Shown here: one piece after another, positions 60,054 through 64,000 of the stretch | How the letters are laid out: each line of letters starts with the position of its first letter | How positions within the stretch are numbered: the first letter of the stretch is position 1 | Program-made: the position numbers and the translations under genes | The notes under the pieces: generated by a model | Databases searched by the model: none | What the model was told of the DNA's origin: nothing | What the model saw: the letters and a program-made list of their open reading frames with translations, nothing else | Assembly: GCA_900769645.1 (NCBI GenBank) | Contig: CAAGHI010000041.1 | Location: 76,869 to 140,868 of the forward strand | Direction: 5' to 3' | DNA length: 64,000 nucleotides | Source: Candidatus Gastranaerophilales bacterium | GTDB taxonomy: Bacteria; Cyanobacteriota; Vampirovibrionia; Gastranaerophilales; Gastranaerophilaceae

Positions 60054-60892
60054 ATGTTTAAAGAATTAAGAAGAGCCCTCGGGGGGGGGGCAATTGCGAA
60101 GGTGCTACGCACATAGTCTACTGTAATAATTTTCGTAAAGTAGCATTTACATTGGCTGAGGTTTTAATCACCCTCGGCATCATCGGTGTTGTTGCGGCAA
60201 TCACTCTTCCAACTGTCATCAACAAAGCTCAAAGTATGATTTTGAAAAACCAGTTCAAAAAAGCTTATTCAACTTTTTATAACGCTATGAAACTTGTTCA
60301 AGTTCAAAACGGTGCTCCGATGGCGTGTTATTACTGGGAAGAAAATCCTTACAAAGCAGCGGGAAATGGTGAAAAATGTGATGGTTGGAATGAATTCGGA
60401 AGTTGTAATCATTGGTCTTTAAAAGATGGTTCGCCTATGCCGTCTGACTATAACGGTAATATGTCAGATTGCCGAAAATTTACAGAAGATTTGATAAAAA
60501 TAATGAAAGTCGTAAAATTCTGCGAAAAAGAAGCTTTGAAGAATGGCTGCTTGACAGATGCTTATCAAGGAGTTGATAAAGTAAAATCTGAGCAAAACCC
60601 AGACTCAGTACAAGATCCGAACTCTGTATTTAGTGACTCTAATATAAAAAATCGTTATCCTGTATTTATCGCTGTAGATGGTACGGTTTATGTGCGTTTT
60701 TCAAGTATGTCTGCTCCACCTGTTTTTGTAGTCGATGTAAACGGTCATAAAGGACCTAATAAGTGGGGATATGATTTATTCACATTTAGTATTATTGGCA
60801 ATAGGCAAGATGGAATGACTAAACTTAGGTCAGAGAGTTCTGCAATTGAAAATGGTGGAAAAACTTTTGCTCAAATGCTGCAAAGTTTTTGA
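60054..60892 (+). CDS. Prepilin-like protein interrupted by a G10 tract (phase-variable candidate)
   Basis: From ATG at 60054 (GAGAGG upstream) the frame reads MFKELRRALGGG and ends at 60116 because of ten G (60081-60090). With 11 G it continues as RRALGGGGNCEGATHIVYCNNFRKVAFTLAEVLITLG... to 60892, 279 residues. The prepilin helix FTLAEVLITLGIIGVVAA follows a basic leader; the C-terminal part has four Cys in a WNEFGSCNHW / CRKF / CEKEALKNGC region and ends with a GYDLFTFSI...FAQML segment common to these proteins. Processed by a prepilin peptidase it would be a pilin or type II pseudopilin. Confidence 0.75.
60081..60090 (+). repeat. Poly-G tract (G10) near the prepilin start
   Basis: Ten consecutive G preceded by AGAAGAGCCCTC, identical to the 31.6-kb locus. 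One extra G fuses the start with the prepilin frame. Confidence 0.85.
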
Positions 60893-60939
60893 TTTTGTCA
60901 CATTTGGTAATCGCGCTTTGCTATAAAATTTGTTTGTGA

Positions 60940-60945
60940 TACAAT
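60940..60945 (+). promoter_or_regulatory. -10 box before the MATE gene
   Basis: TACAAT (60940-60945) lies 8 nt before the ATG at 60954 with TTTGCT 17 nt upstream; no Shine-Dalgarno. Compatible with a very short or absent leader. Confidence 0.55.
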
Positions 60946-60953
60946 TTTTTCGT

Positions 60954-62264
60954 ATGAGTACACAATTTAGATATTATGCAAAAGAACTTTTAAACATTGC
61001 CCTTCCGATTATATTAGGTAACCTAGGTTTTATCCTGATTGGTGCAGGTGATGTATTGATAGCCGGACGTCATTCTACAGACACCCTTGCAGCAATCAGT
61101 ATTGCAACAGCAATTACAAACTGTATTCAAACATTTGGTATTGGTTTGATTTCAAGTGTTTCACCTCTTCTTTCAAATTTTAGGGGCGAGAAAAAATCTG
61201 CTAAAAAATATTTTTATCCGACGATTAGGTTTGCGATGTTTTTAGCAGTAATTGTAATGTTTGCGGTTTTGGCGTTTATTCCGGTAATTGATTATTTGAA
61301 ATTTGACCCAAAACTTGTACCTATGATTAAGCAATATATGTTCGTGACTGCGTTTGCAACATTTGGAGCATATTTACACGCTGCTTTGAAGGAATTTTTA
61401 CAGGCTTTTGAAGTCGTAATGTTTCCGAATTTAGTTACGGCAATTGCGGTATTTTTGAACTTGGCAGTAAACGTGCTTTTGGTATTCGGTTGGGGGATAA
61501 TCCCTTCATTAGGTGCTTTGGGGCTTGCTGTTGCAAGTTTTATTGTAAGATATTTTATGGGCTTTGCGTTGTTGATTTATTGTTTCAGAATGATGAATTT
61601 CAACGACTATAAAGACTTTGAGTATTATAAAAATTTGATAAAAATCGGAATTCCTATATCTTGTGCTATTCTTGTTGAATTCATTGCTTTCAACAGTATC
61701 GCAATAATTATGGGAAGAGTTTCCGGCGTTTATGCAGCGGCTCAAAACCTTGTTTGTACCTTGACAACAATCTCATTTATGGTTCCGTTTGCGGTGTCTA
61801 ATGCGATTGCCGTTAAGGTTGGATTTGCCAACGGTGCAGGAAATGTCAAGGATTTAAAACGTTATTCGTTTGTCGGTACAGTTATTTGTGTCGGATTTAT
61901 GATGTGCAGTGCTTGCGTATTTGCAACATTCCCACATTTTCTTGTCGGGTTGTTTACATCTGACAGCACGCTTGTTAAAATTTCGGTTCCAATTTTGTAT
62001 GTGCTTGCTGTGTTCCAAGTTTTCGACGGCTTGCAAGTTGCGCTATCCGGTATTTTCAAGGGCATGAAAAAAACAGGAGTTGTACTTGTTGCAAACTTTA
62101 TAGCCTATTGGCTTGTGTCAATCCCACTCGGCTGCACTTTGGCGTTCAAGTACAATTTGAATATTCGAGGTTTCTGGTACGGATTAGCTTCGGCTGCAAT
62201 ATTACTTTGTGCTATTATGTCAACAATGCTTTTCAAAAATATCAAAAAGCTCGAAAACTGTTAA
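60954..62264 (+). CDS. MATE family efflux transporter
   Basis: The 436-residue inner-membrane protein has 12 hydrophobic segments and the MATE pattern in both halves (ELLNIALPIILGNLGFILIGAGDVLIAGRHST; YYKNLIKIGIPISCAILVEFIAFNSIAIIMGR with following AAQN). Exports cationic drugs by Na+ or H+ antiport. The start at 60954 is chosen over 60930 because the -10 box lies between them. Confidence 0.92.
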   Translation: MSTQFRYYAKELLNIALPIILGNLGFILIGAGDVLIAGRHSTDTLAAISIATAITNCIQTFGIGLISSVSPLLSNFRGEKKSAKKYFYPTIRFAMFLAVIVMFAVLAFIPVIDYLKFDPKLVPMIKQYMFVTAFATFGAYLHAALKEFLQAFEVVMFPNLVTAIAVFLNLAVNVLLVFGWGIIPSLGALGLAVASFIVRYFMGFALLIYCFRMMNFNDYKDFEYYKNLIKIGIPISCAILVEFIAFNSIAIIMGRVSGVYAAAQNLVCTLTTISFMVPFAVSNAIAVKVGFANGAGNVKDLKRYSFVGTVICVGFMMCSACVFATFPHFLVGLFTSDSTLVKISVPILYVLAVFQVFDGLQVALSGIFKGMKKTGVVLVANFIAYWLVSIPLGCTLAFKYNLNIRGFWYGLASAAILLCAIMSTMLFKNIKKLENC

Positions 62265-62309
62265 AAATAATATATTTATGCTACTATATACGTACGAATT
62301 GGAGGAATT

Positions 62310-62780
62310 ATGTACAAAGAAGAAAGAACATTTGTTGCAATCAAGCCTGACGGAGTAAAAAGAGGTTTTGTCGGAGAAATTATCAGCCGTTTTGAAAAAA
62401 AAGGTTACAAACTAATCGGTATGAAATTATTACAAGTAACCGAAGAAATTGCTGCAAAACACTATGCAGAACATATTGGAAAACCTTTTTATCCTGATTT
62501 AGTAAAATATATTACAAGTGGGCCGATTGTGGCAATGGTATTCCAAGGCTATCAAGCTGTTCAAGGTATTCGTCACGTATTGGGAGCAACTGATCCTTGC
62601 GAAGCTGACGTTGGATCAATCAGAGCTGACTATGCTCAATTGAAAGCTTATAACACTGTCCATGGTTCAGACAGCTTAGAAAGTGCTGAAAGAGAAATCA
62701 ATATCTACTTCAAGCCGGAAGAGCTATGTGCTAACTACAAAAACATGATGGAACTTATTACTGAAAGCGTTGCCGGCTAA
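62310..62780 (+). CDS. ndk: Nucleoside diphosphate kinase
   Basis: Equilibrates NTPs. The 156-residue product has ERTFVAIKPDGVKRGFVGEII, the active-site region NTVHGSDS with the phosphohistidine, and RADYAQ. GGAGGAATT just before the ATG is a very good ribosome-binding site. About 15 residues longer than many NDKs because of the C-terminal tail. Confidence 0.97.
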   Translation: MYKEERTFVAIKPDGVKRGFVGEIISRFEKKGYKLIGMKLLQVTEEIAAKHYAEHIGKPFYPDLVKYITSGPIVAMVFQGYQAVQGIRHVLGATDPCEADVGSIRADYAQLKAYNTVHGSDSLESAEREINIYFKPEELCANYKNMMELITESVAG

Positions 62781-62818
62781 TCGTTTTAGTCAGTGTAAGC
62801 TTAATATAAGGAAAAATA

Positions 62819-63934
62819 ATGGGAAACGAATTTTTTAGCTATGAATTAGTGCACGAATGCAAGCAGACAGGAGCAAGAGCCGGGATTTTAAACACTCCCC
62901 ATGGTTCAATTTTGACTCCGATTTTCATGCCTGTCGGAACAAATTCTGCCGTAAAAACACTTACGACAGATCAAATTGTCGACACAGGTGCACAAATTAT
63001 GCTATCAAATTCGTATCACCTTTATTTGAGAGCGGATTCCAAAAGAATAAAACGTTTTGGCGGAATTCACAATTGGATGAATTGGCATAAGCCAGTGTTA
63101 ACGGATTCAGGCGGATTTCAGGTATTTTCGCTTTCTCATTTGAATAAAATCGGAGAAGACGGCGTTGAATTTCGTGATCCGAAAAATGGGCAGAAACATT
63201 TTATAAATCCGGAAGTTTCTATGGAAATCCAACAGGACATCGGGGCTGATATTATTATGGCGTTTGACCAATGTGCTCCGTTCCCTTGCGATTATGATAC
63301 TGCCAAAAAAGCTATGGAACGCACTCACAGGTGGCTTGAAAGATGTTTTAAAGCCAAAACAAATCCTCGACAGGCAATGTTTCCGATTGTTCAGGGTGCT
63401 TTTTATGACGATTTAAGACGTGAAAGTGCTTCTGTAATTTCATCTTATGACGCTGTTGGCTATGCAATCGGCGGATTGAGTGTTGGGGAAACAAAAGATA
63501 TAATGAATCATTTTGTCGAATTCACAGCCCCGTTGTTGCCTAATAATAAACCGAGATACCTTATGGGGGTTGGAACTCCGGAAGATTTGCTTGATGGAAT
63601 TAAACGAGGAGTCGATATGTTCGACTGTGTTTTGCCTACAAGAAACGCTCGCCATGGTTCTTTCTTTACCTGGGAAGGTAAATCGAATATCAAGACCCAA
63701 CAGTATGCTGATGATCCTCGTCCGCTTGTTGAGGGCTGTGACTGTTATGCTTGTAAAAATCATTCCAGAGCGTATATCAGACATTTGTGGAGATGTGGCG
63801 AAAGCACTGCGTCGACTTTGCTTTCAATCCATAATATCAAATTCTTGGTAGATTTTTCTCAAAAATGTCGTCAAGCAATTTTAGAGGACAGATTTGGCGA
63901 TTTTTATAATGAGCATTATAAAAATTTGATTTAG
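62819..63934 (+). CDS. tgt: tRNA-guanine (queuine) transglycosylase
   Basis: Exchanges G34 for preQ1 in tRNAs with GUN anticodons. The 371-residue enzyme shows TDSGGFQVFSLS, the catalytic Asp region (IIMAFDQCAPFPC), GGLSVGE, DCVLPTRNARHG and the zinc site CDCYACKNHSRAYIRHL. Together with queE at 27.8 kb it indicates queuosine synthesis. AAGGAAAAATA precedes the ATG. Confidence 0.98.
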   Translation: MGNEFFSYELVHECKQTGARAGILNTPHGSILTPIFMPVGTNSAVKTLTTDQIVDTGAQIMLSNSYHLYLRADSKRIKRFGGIHNWMNWHKPVLTDSGGFQVFSLSHLNKIGEDGVEFRDPKNGQKHFINPEVSMEIQQDIGADIIMAFDQCAPFPCDYDTAKKAMERTHRWLERCFKAKTNPRQAMFPIVQGAFYDDLRRESASVISSYDAVGYAIGGLSVGETKDIMNHFVEFTAPLLPNNKPRYLMGVGTPEDLLDGIKRGVDMFDCVLPTRNARHGSFFTWEGKSNIKTQQYADDPRPLVEGCDCYACKNHSRAYIRHLWRCGESTASTLLSIHNIKFLVDFSQKCRQAILEDRFGDFYNEHYKNLI

Positions 63935-63950
63935 TGAAATTTATTGCAGA

Positions 63951-63970
63951 TCCCGCTGTCCGCACAGGAC
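63951..63970 (+). repeat. Dispersed GC-rich repeat, copy 3
   Basis: TCCCGCTGTCCGCACAGGAC matches copy 1 at 18 of 20 positions (both changes C/G to T/A) and, like copy 1, is followed closely by ATAAAT. It lies 16 nt after the tgt stop. Confidence 0.75.
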
Positions 63971-64000
63971 ATAAATGTACTCAGAACCGAGCTCAGCGTG

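Noticed and set aside
60152..60892. Prepilin starting directly at TTG 60152 inside FTLAEV
   Set aside because: This would delete the basic leader and the cleavage site; the frame is open upstream to the poly-G tract.
1..64000. CRISPR arrays, insertion sequences with transposase, prophage genes
   Set aside because: No regularly spaced direct repeats of CRISPR type, no transposase or integrase frames and no phage structural genes were found.

Overview
The window looks like chromosome from an uncultured gut relative of the Cyanobacteria, most likely a Gastranaerophilales (Melainabacteria/Vampirovibrionia) genome. The assignment rests on four things seen in the sequence. Base composition is AT-rich. 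There are families shared with Cyanobacteria (DUF4330, an IctB/O-antigen-ligase-like protein, the PDZ + radical SAM + DUF512 protein, a BFN-domain protein). The envelope is diderm (KdtA, heptose-7-P kinase-like PfkB protein, TolC-like channel, OmpH/Skp, TpsB barrel, meso-DAP-type MurE). Prepilin-like proteins carry the leader FTLAEVLITLGIIGVVAA. No taxonomic search was possible, so this is inference.

Layout. 1-9.3 kb: end of a GH13-like gene, panD, yajQ, the ftsI-murE-nagA run, the DUF512 protein with a PadR regulator, and a SprA-related protein. 9.4-12.1 kb: rpmG, tRNA-Trp, secE, nusG, rplK and rplA on the minus strand, closed by a terminator with no rplJ/rplL after it. 12.4-21.5 kb: a coiled-coil protein, coaD, kdtA, a large repetitive 'GLTARK' protein, and a MarR-EmrA-EmrB efflux operon divergent from a TolC-like gene. 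21.6-31.5 kb: nadD-yqeK, a degenerate HerA-like/Tudor fusion, aroH-fmt-def, queE-dnaJ-like, a divergent purD. 31.5-45.5 kb: a prepilin-like gene with a poly-G tract, a 6S-like RNA, nth, ompH, a TpsB transporter, bioD-bioA, ispG, and a heptose-kinase/DUF4330/O-antigen-ligase/YibE-F run. 46-50 kb: metK behind a structured leader, then a large HELNH metalloprotease-like gene with a poly-G tract. 50-64 kb: tlyA, small genes, BFN protein, tRNA-Ser, a K+ channel, a frameshifted VRR-NUC gene, a TM-anchored amidohydrolase, flhB plus a FliA-like sigma factor, a GT52-like gene, a second poly-G prepilin gene, a MATE exporter, ndk and tgt.

Most striking signal. Three genes carry a run of 10-11 G close to the start codon. 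In each, the reading frame as assembled is broken exactly at the run, and changing its length by one G opens a continuous frame into the rest of the protein (two prepilin-like proteins and the metalloprotease-like protein). This is the signature of slipped-strand phase variation of surface or secreted proteins, although homopolymer assembly error is a real alternative. Other observations of note are a metK leader with mutually exclusive pairings, an autonomous 6S-sized RNA with its own promoter, a palindromic element inserted in frame in nagA, a tandem pair of hairpins whose stems covary between constant boxes, several dispersed intergenic repeat families, and five genes whose ATG lies exactly 6 nt behind a -10 box (probable leaderless mRNAs).

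How the genes work together. The core genes cover envelope building, CoA/NAD/biotin/queuosine cofactors, translation and SAM synthesis. The accessory layer is about the cell surface: prepilin-like proteins, TpsB, an FlhB-type export gate with its sigma factor, and candidate exported proteins.
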